Below, in pieces: positions 6,723-13,306 of a stretch of DNA of 13,306 nucleotides. The stretch comes from Firmicutes bacterium UBA2530 (lineage in GTDB: Bacteria; Bacillota; Clostridia; Tissierellales; Sedimentibacteraceae): positions 1 through 13,306 of the forward strand of contig DDNC01000021.1 in assembly GCA_002340985.1 (NCBI GenBank), read 5' to 3'. Position numbers and translations under genes: made by a program. The notes under the pieces were generated by a model that had not been told where the DNA came from, searched no databases, and worked only from the letters and a program-made list of their open reading frames with translations. Within the stretch, counting starts at the first letter, position 1. Each line of letters starts with the position of its first letter.

Positions 6723-6795
6723 ATGGGGACACACCTTCAATGGAGGGATAGTCTATATGGGTAAGCATTGAAGGAATGTCCCCAAGGATGTCCCA
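6723..6795. repeat. Palindromic TGGGGACA/TGTCCCCA element, REP- or MITE-like
   Basis: TGGGGACACACCTTCAATG (6724-6742) pairs with CATTGAAGGAATGTCCCCA (6766-6784) at 17 of 19 positions around a 23-base centre. A partial extra copy of the right end, GGATGTCCCA, follows directly (6786-6795). The outer GGGGACA/TGTCCCC ends are typical of dispersed palindromes linked to Y1 (IS200-like/RAYT) transposases in several bacterial groups; that link is from general knowledge. It fills most of the 92-base gap and stops just before the Shine-Dalgarno site of the next gene. In RNA it would form a long hairpin. Confidence 0.65.
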
Positions 6796-6808
6796 ATGAG
6801 GAGAGGAA

Positions 6809-7822
6809 ATGGAATCTACGATTGATAGCATCATAAGCAAGTATATGGGGGAAAATTATTTTCCGTCAGCTGTTTGCAAGATATTCAGCACTGAAAAAAC
6901 TTATTATAACAAAGCATTCGGCAATGTCCAGGTTGATACAGTATATGATGTGGCATCTTTAAGTAAAATTATTACTTCAACTGAAGTACTTATGCTTATC
7001 AATGATGGTAAAATAAGCTTAAACGGTAAAATTAACAGCTATTTGCCAATTATTAACGAGTTCGAAGTATTGAACGAAAGACTGAATGATGTTACCGTTG
7101 AACAATTGCTGACCCATAATTCAGGTTTAATAGACTGGTATCCTTTTTATTCGGAGGAGGGAACAGCTTTTGAGGTTATGAACAAAGCAATCGGCAAGTA
7201 TGAAAAATTTAGCGGTACTCTTTACAGTGATTTGAATTTTATGTTGTTAGCAGAAATTATAAAAAGTGTAACCGGGCTATCCTTGGAAGAAAGCCTTGAA
7301 AAATATATAAAGCAAAGGTTAAATATCAAAAATATATATTATTGTCCTAACAACAAATCAAATATTGCCCCTACCTCCTATGGTAATGGTATCGAAGAAA
7401 AAATGTGTAAGGATAGAAATATTGAATTTAACAATTGGAGGAGTCATGACAAAGCACTTGTGGGAGAAGTAAATGATGGTAATGCTCACTACTTCTTTAA
7501 CGGAGTATCCGGACATGCTGGTATATTTGCAGATGTTAATGCTTATGCTGATTTGTGCCTTTATTACATGGCATCAACCGATGAACTTATTAAGTCATCA
7601 ATGAAGGAGCATAGAGAAGGAAGAGGATTAGGATGGCAAATATCCGAATCATTCCCATCAGGATGCGGCCATACGGGTTTTACAGGAACATCTGTTTATA
7701 TCTGCAAGGATAAGAATATTGCAGCGGTTACATTTACAAACAGACTTCATACTAAAGGCGAAGCAAAAGATTTATTTAGTTTCAGAAAAGAATTACATAA
7801 TTGTATTCTTAATACTATTTAA
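6809..7822 (+). CDS. Serine hydrolase, class C beta-lactamase/AmiE type, cytoplasmic
   Basis: The 337-residue protein has the beta-lactamase/penicillin-binding fold motifs: SLSK at 50-53 (nucleophile Ser50, Lys53), YSD at 139-141 as the second motif, and HTG at 288-290 in place of KTG. LLTHNSGLIDWYPF (100-113) and NGVSGHAGIF (231-240) are typical of the family branch that includes Bacillus subtilis AmiE/YbbE, a muramyl-L-alanine amidase in peptidoglycan recycling. That function is an inference here; a peptidase or esterase role remains possible. No signal peptide or membrane segment is present, so the enzyme should act in the cytoplasm on imported substrate. AGGAG (6799-6803) lies 5 bases before ATG. 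The gene for the peptide-binding lipoprotein follows after 16 bases, which ties it to the transporter. Confidence 0.88.
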   Translation: MESTIDSIISKYMGENYFPSAVCKIFSTEKTYYNKAFGNVQVDTVYDVASLSKIITSTEVLMLINDGKISLNGKINSYLPIINEFEVLNERLNDVTVEQLLTHNSGLIDWYPFYSEEGTAFEVMNKAIGKYEKFSGTLYSDLNFMLLAEIIKSVTGLSLEESLEKYIKQRLNIKNIYYCPNNKSNIAPTSYGNGIEEKMCKDRNIEFNNWRSHDKALVGEVNDGNAHYFFNGVSGHAGIFADVNAYADLCLYYMASTDELIKSSMKEHREGRGLGWQISESFPSGCGHTGFTGTSVYICKDKNIAAVTFTNRLHTKGEAKDLFSFRKELHNCILNTI

Positions 7823-7838
7823 AAAGAGAGGAATTAAA

Positions 7839-9422
7839 ATGAAATCAAAAAAAATATTATTACTTGTTTCATTGCTGTTGGTAATGGTTATTGCATTAAC
7901 AGCATGCGGAGGGAAGGAACAGCCAACACAGGGAGAACAGCCCCAGCAGTCAGAAGGACCATCAGAAAAGATTCCTTCAGAAGGGCCGGCACCGGCACAA
8001 ATATTAAAATATGCTACGGAATCTGAGCCTATAGGATTAGACCCACATACGATTACCGCGGCAGCTTCCATTAGAATATTCAGACAAATTTATGACACCT
8101 TAGTGGATGTTGATGATGACATGAATTTTATACCTGAGCTTGCTGAGTCTTGGGAGCAGCCTGATGATTTGACTTACATATTCAAATTAAAAAAAGGCGT
8201 TAAGTTCCACAACGGAAGAGAAATGGTAGCAGAAGATGTTAAATATAGCTTTGAAAGAGTATTAGATCCTGAAGTTGCTGCAATAGGGAAATCATATTAC
8301 AATATGATTGACAATATGGAAATTGTTGATAATTATACAATAAAGTTTACTTTGAATGAACCGTTTGCTCCATTTTTAACTAATTTAACAAGTCTCTACG
8401 GTGCCATAGTACCGAAGGAAGTAGTAGAGGAAAATGGAAACCTAATGCAAGTTGCATGTGGTACGGGACCATTTATGCTTATAGAATGGATTCCTGACAA
8501 CAAAGTTATATTAGAAAAAAATCCTGATTATTATGAAGAAGGATTGCCTAAATTAGATGGAATCGAATATTATGTTATGACTGACGAATCAACAAGAATA
8601 GCTGCAATTCGTACAGGTAACGTGCATTTGATAAAGCTTCCCGCACAAAGTATTTCATTGCTTGAAGGAAATAAAGATGTTGCTATAAAACCATATCAGT
8701 CAAATGAATACAGTTTTTTAGGATTTAATCTGGACTTAGATAAATTTAAAGATGTAAGAGTAAGACAAGCAATAAGCCTTGCAGTTAACAGACAAGAAAT
8801 TATTGATTTAGTATATAACGGGGAAGCGACTGTTACAGGATTTGTAACTCCTGCAATGGGAAGATGGACAATTAACTATGCCAATGAAGATTTATATCAG
8901 CAAAATATAGAAAAAGCAAAACAATTAATGGCTGAAGCAGGATATCCTGATGGATTTGAAACTAAAATAGCGGTTGGTTTATACGATGATGTCAGGGCTA
9001 CAGGAGAAATACTTCAAAAACAATTAGAGCAAATAGGCATAAAAGCATCTATTGAAAACCTTGAATCAGGACAATATGTTGATGCTTGGAGCAACAGAAC
9101 TCATGAAATGATGGCAGGCAGAAACGGTGCAGGTACAGACCCTAACAGAGCAGTAGCCTTTTTCTTCTCTACAAAAGGTTCAGCCAATGTTTGGGGATAT
9201 TCAAACCCTGAAGTAGATGCATTGTGTGATGAAGGAAAGGTTACGGTTAATGAAGCAGAAAGAGAAGAAATTTACAAAAAAGCTCAAAAAATTGTATTAA
9301 ATGACAGCCCTAACATTTTCATGGCATCGCCAATGGAATATTTTTTCCAAAGAGCTAACATTGAAGGTTTTGAACCATCAACATTTAATGCTGAAAATTT
9401 TGAAAATATAGTAATAAAATAG
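7839..9422 (+). CDS. Peptide-binding lipoprotein of an ABC transporter (SBP family 5, DppA/OppA type)
   Basis: The 527-residue protein starts with a lipoprotein signal: MKSKK, a hydrophobic core, and the lipobox LTAC with Cys23 as the lipidation site. The low-complexity E/Q/P/S linker at about 24-55 holds it off the membrane. The mature part matches bacterial extracellular solute-binding family 5. ATESEPIGLDP is followed by IYDTLVDVD, LAESWEQPDDLTYIFKLKKGVKFHNG and YSFERVLDP. VRVRQAISLAVNRQEI, near residue 305, is the second family signature. Such proteins capture oligopeptides, dipeptides or muropeptides. The start is ATG 7839, because AGAGAGG precedes it and the lipoprotein signal begins there. 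An in-frame ATG at 7719 would overlap the hydrolase gene by about 100 bases. A 170-base gap with hairpins separates it from the permease genes. Confidence 0.95.
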   Translation: MKSKKILLLVSLLLVMVIALTACGGKEQPTQGEQPQQSEGPSEKIPSEGPAPAQILKYATESEPIGLDPHTITAAASIRIFRQIYDTLVDVDDDMNFIPELAESWEQPDDLTYIFKLKKGVKFHNGREMVAEDVKYSFERVLDPEVAAIGKSYYNMIDNMEIVDNYTIKFTLNEPFAPFLTNLTSLYGAIVPKEVVEENGNLMQVACGTGPFMLIEWIPDNKVILEKNPDYYEEGLPKLDGIEYYVMTDESTRIAAIRTGNVHLIKLPAQSISLLEGNKDVAIKPYQSNEYSFLGFNLDLDKFKDVRVRQAISLAVNRQEIIDLVYNGEATVTGFVTPAMGRWTINYANEDLYQQNIEKAKQLMAEAGYPDGFETKIAVGLYDDVRATGEILQKQLEQIGIKASIENLESGQYVDAWSNRTHEMMAGRNGAGTDPNRAVAFFFSTKGSANVWGYSNPEVDALCDEGKVTVNEAEREEIYKKAQKIVLNDSPNIFMASPMEYFFQRANIEGFEPSTFNAENFENIVIK

Positions 9423-9438
9423 TTGTTATACTAAATGA

Positions 9439-9467
9439 TTGTCCGCAACATAGGAAAACAGTATATA
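9439..9467 (+). promoter_or_regulatory. Candidate weak internal promoter before the permease genes
   Basis: TTGTCC (9439-9444, 4 of 6) is followed after 17 bases by TATATA (9462-9467, 4 of 6). TATACT is an alternative -10 with 19-base spacing. The -10 overlaps the left arm of a dyad. This is weak evidence. Confidence 0.3.
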
Positions 9468-9508
9468 CTAATTCGCTCCAAGGGAATTTATTTAATGCGA
9501 ATTAGTAT
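9465..9508. promoter_or_regulatory. Perfect 12-base inverted repeat between binding-protein and permease genes
   Basis: ATACTAATTCGC (9465-9476) and GCGAATTAGTAT (9497-9508) are exact reverse complements around a 20-base loop. Half-site centres are 32 bases apart, as in the anmK dyad, though the sequence differs. It could be an RNA hairpin protecting the binding-protein mRNA 3' end or a protein-binding site. No T tract follows. Confidence 0.55.
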
Positions 9509-9521
9509 TGGTTGTTAATAG

Positions 9522-9568
9522 AAGGGAATAGAATAAGCACAGCTATATAGCTGGTTTTATTCCCTTTT
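9522..9568 (+). terminator. Long hairpin, probable partial terminator between binding-protein and permease genes
   Basis: AAGGGAATAGAA (9522-9533) pairs with TTTTATTCCCTT (9555-9566) at 11 of 12 positions. Inside lies the palindrome CAGCTATATAGCTG (9540-9553). The right arm runs into TTTT, then CATATTTATT. A leaky terminator or mRNA-stabilising hairpin here would give more binding protein than permease, as is usual in peptide transporter operons. Confidence 0.65.
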
Positions 9569-9592
9569 CATATTTATTAAGGAAGTGATGAA

Positions 9593-10537
9593 ATGAGGTC
9601 ATATGTAATAAGAAGGTTGTTAGCGCTTATTCCTGTTTTAATAGGCATCAGCTTATGTATATTTTTAATTATGCAGCTGATACCAGGAGATGTAATATCA
9701 GGTTTGTTAGGTATAGAAGAAAATCCTGAGTTGAGAGTCCAGTTAGAAAAGAAATTTGGATTGGACCAGCCGTTGTATAAGCAGTATTGGGATTGGATTT
9801 CCAAGGTATTGAAGGGTGATTTTGGCAGGTCATTCAGAACTGATAAAGAAATATTCCCTGAAATAATGTCTCGTTTTAAAATTACAGCTCAGTTAACATT
9901 TATGGCAGCTTTTATATCATGTTTAATTGGTATACCATTAGGTATATTGTCTGCACTTAAAAGAAATTCATTTATTGACGGAATTATAAGAGTAATAGCA
10001 TTGCTTGGAGTATCAGTACCCGGTTTTGCATCTGCAACATTGTTGATATTGTTTTTATCTTTAGTATTTCAGTATTATTCACCGGTTGGATATATTGGTT
10101 TTTTCGAAAATCCATCAATAAATATGCAAATTATGATTTTGCCTTCTGTTATTTTAGGTACAAGCATGTCAGGTTCAGTAATGAGGATGACTCGTTCGTC
10201 AGTTTTGGAAGTTTTAAAACAGGATTTTATTAAAACTATACGGGCAAAGGGTGCAGCAGAAAAGGTTGTTATATTTAAGCATGCTTTGAGAAACGGTCTT
10301 ATACCCATTATTACCTTAGTTGGAATGCAAATAGGATCTTTGTTAGGCGGTGCAGTGGTTGCAGAGCAGATTTTTTCAATACCGGGATTAGGGCTGATGA
10401 CACTTACTGCCATAAATCAGAGGGACTATCCGGTGGTACAAGGATGTGTATTGTTTATTGCATTCATATACGTAATGGTAAACTTAATAGTAGATATACT
10501 CTACACATATGTAGATCCTCGTATAACTTACAAATAG
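9593..10537 (+). CDS. DppB/OppB-type ABC transporter permease
   Basis: The 314-residue inner-membrane protein is the first permease of a peptide-type ABC importer. The opening MRSYVIRRLLALIPVLIGIS and the IPGD loop (30-33) are signatures of the DppB/OppB branch. Hydrophobic segments fall at about 9-30, 98-120, 132-160, 180-195, 236-256 and 284-306. The cytoplasmic EAA-like loop that docks on the ATPase runs from about 205 to 235 (IRAKGAAEKVVIFKHALRNG). The C-terminal YTYVDPRITYK is also canonical. AAGGAAG (9579-9585) lies 7 bases before ATG. The second permease gene follows after 12 bases. The substrate class (dipeptide, oligopeptide, muropeptide or metal-chelate) cannot be decided from this subunit. 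Confidence 0.94.
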   Translation: MRSYVIRRLLALIPVLIGISLCIFLIMQLIPGDVISGLLGIEENPELRVQLEKKFGLDQPLYKQYWDWISKVLKGDFGRSFRTDKEIFPEIMSRFKITAQLTFMAAFISCLIGIPLGILSALKRNSFIDGIIRVIALLGVSVPGFASATLLILFLSLVFQYYSPVGYIGFFENPSINMQIMILPSVILGTSMSGSVMRMTRSSVLEVLKQDFIKTIRAKGAAEKVVIFKHALRNGLIPIITLVGMQIGSLLGGAVVAEQIFSIPGLGLMTLTAINQRDYPVVQGCVLFIAFIYVMVNLIVDILYTYVDPRITYK

Positions 10538-10549
10538 GCAGGTGAGAAA

Positions 10550-11410
10550 ATGAAAACAATCATCGGAATTTTAAAAGGTATAGGCAATATTATTAAGGAA
10601 TTATTTAAGGATCCAATAGGAAGGCTCGGACTTATAGGAGTATTATTAATTATTTTACTGAGTTTATTCGCCGATAAAATAGCGCCTTATGATATAACTG
10701 AAATGTTTACAAAGAATAAATTAACATCACCTGACGGCAAGTTTATTTTCGGGACAGATAATTTTGGCAGAGATGTATTTAGCCGTATTATTTTCGGCGC
10801 AAGAGTTTCGCTTAAAGTAGGAATTATATCGGTTGGTATAGCAGCAAGCTTTGGACTTCTGTTTGGTGTGATTGCAGGCTATTTTGAAGGAAGGGTTGAC
10901 AGCTTAATAATGAGATTTATGGATATTTTGTTTGCTTTCCCATCAATATTATTAGCATTATTTATAGTGTCAGCATTAGGTCCAAGCTTGTCAAACACTA
11001 TGATTGCCATAGGAATTGTCAACACGCCCGTGTTTACCAGGACTGTCAGGGCATCTGTAATTTCAGTTAAATCTATGGAATATATAACAAGTGCAAAAAG
11101 CATAGGTTTAAAATCTGTCAATATAATTTTAAAACATATAGTACCTAATATTTTAGCCCCGTTCACAGTACAAATTACATTGGCATTGTCAGGTGCAATT
11201 TTGACAGAAGCGTCATTGAGCTTCTTGGGATTAGGTATACAGCCACCGGATCCTTCTTGGGGTTCAATGTTGAATGAAAGCAGAAAGTATATGGAAATAG
11301 CCCCGTGGCTGACAATTTTCCCTGCAATATTTATAATATGCACCATATTGTCCTTTAATATATTAGGGGACAGTTTAAGAGATGTGCTTGACCCAAAACT
11401 TAAATTGTAG
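10550..11410 (+). CDS. DppC/OppC-type ABC transporter permease
   Basis: The 286-residue inner-membrane partner of the preceding permease shows the usual layout. A cytoplasmic N-terminus with FKDPIGRLGLIG leads into the first membrane helix (about 25-41). FGTDNFGRDVFSRIIFGARVS (67-87) is the hallmark N-terminal extracytoplasmic-to-helix motif. Further hydrophobic segments lie at about 89-111, 125-142, 149-163, 205-225 and 252-273. The EAA-type ATPase-contact loop is at 177-200 (SAKSIGLKSVNIILKHIVPN), and the protein ends with NILGDSLRDVLDPKL, typical of the branch. A CAGGTGAG Shine-Dalgarno site precedes ATG. It lies 12 bases after the first permease and 10 bases before the first ATPase, so the four are one translation unit. 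Confidence 0.94.
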   Translation: MKTIIGILKGIGNIIKELFKDPIGRLGLIGVLLIILLSLFADKIAPYDITEMFTKNKLTSPDGKFIFGTDNFGRDVFSRIIFGARVSLKVGIISVGIAASFGLLFGVIAGYFEGRVDSLIMRFMDILFAFPSILLALFIVSALGPSLSNTMIAIGIVNTPVFTRTVRASVISVKSMEYITSAKSIGLKSVNIILKHIVPNILAPFTVQITLALSGAILTEASLSFLGLGIQPPDPSWGSMLNESRKYMEIAPWLTIFPAIFIICTILSFNILGDSLRDVLDPKLKL

Positions 11411-11420
11411 GAGGTTAGCC

Positions 11421-12416
11421 GTGAGTGACTTACTGAGTATAAAAAACCTTGATATTGAATTAACTACAAAGAACAGCACTAAGAAATTAGTTGACAATGT
11501 AAGCTTTAATGTAGGCAAAAAACAAAGCTACGGGATTGTTGGAGAATCCGGCTGCGGCAAGAGCATAACCGCACTTTCAATTATGCAGCTCTTATCATAT
11601 CCATTGAGAACAAGCAATGGAAAGATATTATTCCAACCGGAAACTGAAAACATAGATTTATTAAAGCTTAAGAATAATGAAATCAGAAAATTAAGAGGGA
11701 AAGAAATATCTATGATATTTCAAGAACCAATGACAGCATTGGACCCTATCTTTACTATAGAACAGCAAATAATAGAAACATTAAAATTTCATACAGATTT
11801 AAACAAAGCACAAATGAGAGATATGTCATTGAACATGCTTAAAAAGGTAGGCATACCAAGAGCAGAACAAATATTGAAGGAGTATCCCCACCAACTGTCA
11901 GGAGGCATGCTGCAGCGTATTATGATAGCCATAGCATTAATATGCAAACCGAAACTACTGATTGCAGATGAACCTACAACAGCGTTGGACGTGACCATTC
12001 AAGCTCAGATATTGGACTTAATGAATGAATTAAAAGAATCATATGACACATCAATTATAATGATTACCCATGATTTGGGAGTGATTGCCGAAACATGCGA
12101 AAAGGTAGCTGTATTTTATGCCGGACAAATAGTGGAAGAGACAGATGTTGTAAGTTTATTTCACAACACTGCACATCCATATTCTACAGGACTACTAAAA
12201 GCAGTAACATCTCTTGGGGATAAAAGTAAAAATCTTTATACTATCCCGGGCATGGTTCCTGCGGGCGGCTATGTCCCCGTAGGGTGCAGATTTGAAGAAA
12301 GATGCGATAAAGCAATGGAAATATGCAGAAAAAGAGCTCCTGAATTAATAGAAATAGAAAATGGACATAAATGCAGATGCTGGCTATACGGTGAAAGTGG
12401 TGAGAAAAATGAGTAA
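11421..12416 (+). CDS. DppD/OppD-type ABC transporter ATPase
   Basis: The 331-residue cytoplasmic ATPase powers the peptide transporter. It has Walker A GESGCGKS (41-48), Q-loop FQEP (100-103), signature LSGGM (159-163), Walker B LLIADEP (179-185) with D-loop ALD, and the switch histidine in THD (216-218). The C-terminal oligopeptide-transporter domain (about 265-331) carries Cys289, Cys295, Cys302 and Cys318. This spacing matches the cysteine cluster that binds a 4Fe-4S centre in some DppD proteins. The start is GTG 11421, because AGGAGG (11409-11414) lies 6 bases upstream. An in-frame ATG at 11382 lies inside the permease gene and lacks a site. The gene overlaps the next ATPase gene by 8 bases. 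Confidence 0.95.
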   Translation: MSDLLSIKNLDIELTTKNSTKKLVDNVSFNVGKKQSYGIVGESGCGKSITALSIMQLLSYPLRTSNGKILFQPETENIDLLKLKNNEIRKLRGKEISMIFQEPMTALDPIFTIEQQIIETLKFHTDLNKAQMRDMSLNMLKKVGIPRAEQILKEYPHQLSGGMLQRIMIAIALICKPKLLIADEPTTALDVTIQAQILDLMNELKESYDTSIIMITHDLGVIAETCEKVAVFYAGQIVEETDVVSLFHNTAHPYSTGLLKAVTSLGDKSKNLYTIPGMVPAGGYVPVGCRFEERCDKAMEICRKRAPELIEIENGHKCRCWLYGESGEKNE

Positions 12417-13306
12417 AGAATTGTTGAATGTTGAAAATTTGAAAACATACTTCCCTGTTAAATCCGGTGTTTTTAAACAAACAAAAGAGTTTGTGCATGC
12501 AGTGGATGATATAAGTTTTAAAGTAAATGAACAAGAAACATTCGCCCTTGTGGGTGAATCAGGCTGCGGAAAGTCAACAACAGGCAGAAGCATACTTAGA
12601 ATAATTGAGCCAACATCAGGTAATGTAACTTTTAACGATAGAGATATACTAAAGCTTTCTAAGGAAGAAATGAGAAAGAGCAGAAAGGATATGCAGCTGA
12701 TTTTTCAAAATCCTTACAGCTCATTAAATCCTCGGATGACAGTAAAAAAGCTGTTGGAAGAACCGCTTAAAACACATTTTACAATGACTCAGAATGAATT
12801 AGACGAACAAGTATTATGGGTTATGGAAAAGGTGGGATTGTCTAAGGAACAGCTTGAGAGATATCCGCACCAGTTCAGCGGCGGGCAAAGACAGAGAATA
12901 AGCATAGCAAGAGCAATTATAAGCAAACCAAAATTTGTAGTGGCGGATGAGCCTGTATCAGCACTTGATGTATCAATACAATCCCAAATATTAAATTTGC
13001 TGATTGAGCTGCAGAAAGATTTGAAATTAACATATATATTTATATCCCATGATTTAAATGTAGTAAGACATATAAGCAACTCAGTTGCGGTTATGTACTT
13101 AGGACGCATAGTAGAAACCGGAAAGACGGAAGAAATATTTGAAAATCCTATGCATCCGTATACGCAGGCATTATTATCGGCAGTGCCTTCAAAGGATCCG
13201 CTTCAAAAGAAGAAAAGGATAATACTTCAAGGAGACGTTCCAAGTCCTGTTAATCCTCCAAAAGGATGTCCGCTATACGCAAGATGCAGTAAGGCCATGG
13301 AAATAT
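12409..13306 (+). CDS. DppF/OppF-type ABC transporter ATPase, cut by the window end
   Basis: The frame is open from ATG 12409 to the right edge (299 codons), so perhaps 20-30 C-terminal residues are missing. It is the second ATPase of the transporter heterodimer. It has the branch-specific N-terminal YFPVKSGVF (14-22), Walker A GESGCGKS (49-56), Q-loop IFQNPYSSLNPRMTV (98-112), signature FSGGQ (156-160), Walker B FVVADEP (176-182), ALD and the switch histidine in SHD (213-215). The C-terminal domain begins the expected Cys pattern (Cys287, Cys293). It starts within the previous gene, whose stop codon lies in the overlap. GGTGAG precedes the ATG by a few bases. Confidence 0.95.
   Translation, partial: MSKELLNVENLKTYFPVKSGVFKQTKEFVHAVDDISFKVNEQETFALVGESGCGKSTTGRSILRIIEPTSGNVTFNDRDILKLSKEEMRKSRKDMQLIFQNPYSSLNPRMTVKKLLEEPLKTHFTMTQNELDEQVLWVMEKVGLSKEQLERYPHQFSGGQRQRISIARAIISKPKFVVADEPVSALDVSIQSQILNLLIELQKDLKLTYIFISHDLNVVRHISNSVAVMYLGRIVETGKTEEIFENPMHPYTQALLSAVPSKDPLQKKKRIILQGDVPSPVNPPKGCPLYARCSKAMEI

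Noticed and set aside
7719..7838. Upstream start for the peptide-binding protein
   Set aside because: It lies inside the hydrolase gene and would bury the lipoprotein signal 40 residues in. ATG 7839 has a Shine-Dalgarno site and the signal directly after.
10879..11346. 155-codon minus-strand open frame within the second permease gene
   Set aside because: It is antisense to a clear permease gene whose family motifs run through the whole stretch, and shows no motif of its own.
11382..11420. Upstream ATG for the first transporter ATPase
   Set aside because: It overlaps the permease end and lacks a ribosome site. GTG 11421 follows AGGAGG with ideal spacing.

Overview
The window is AT-rich DNA from a low-GC Gram-positive bacterium, most likely a Clostridia-type Firmicute. 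The reasons are strong Shine-Dalgarno sites (AGGAGG, GAGGAG), AT-rich codon use, a Gram-positive type lipoprotein signal, and family members that read as clostridial. I cannot name the genus from sequence alone. The gene set looks chromosomal. I see no integrase, transposase, tRNA, rRNA or CRISPR array.

Left part (1-4000), unlinked housekeeping and accessory genes. The window opens inside the 3' end of a small hendecad-repeat coiled-coil protein, closed by a good terminator at 385-430. About 280 bases of non-coding DNA follow. A convergent minus-strand gene encodes a NimA-like flavin/pyridoxamine-phosphate-oxidase-fold protein, with a near-consensus promoter (1329-1357) and its own terminator (712-736). 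Divergent from it is a membrane-anchored c-di-GMP phosphodiesterase with a degenerate GGDEF domain and an intact EAL domain. Next comes a small COG2426-type membrane protein ('small multidrug export' family), closed by a terminator at 3972-4002.

Right part (4000-13306), a cell-wall amino-sugar and oligopeptide locus, all on the plus strand. After a structured leader come nagB (glucosamine-6-phosphate deaminase) and then anmK (anhydro-N-acetylmuramic acid kinase), a GNAT acetyltransferase, a cytoplasmic serine hydrolase of the class C beta-lactamase/AmiE type, a family 5 peptide-binding lipoprotein, two Dpp/Opp-type permeases and two Dpp/Opp-type ATPases. The last ATPase runs off the window after 299 codons. 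The genes are tightly packed: 17, 92, 16, 170, 12 and 10 base gaps, then an 8-base overlap. The two larger gaps are filled by palindromes.

How the genes may work together (inference): the ABC transporter imports short peptides or muropeptides, the serine hydrolase trims them, AnmK phosphorylates anhydro-MurNAc to MurNAc-6-phosphate, and NagB makes fructose-6-phosphate at the end of the route. MurQ, NagA and NagZ, the expected intermediate enzymes, are not in the window and may lie downstream. The anmK promoter carries a perfect 16-base inverted repeat whose left arm contains the TTGACA -35 box. This is the strongest regulatory signal in the window and looks like an operator for the recycling operon.
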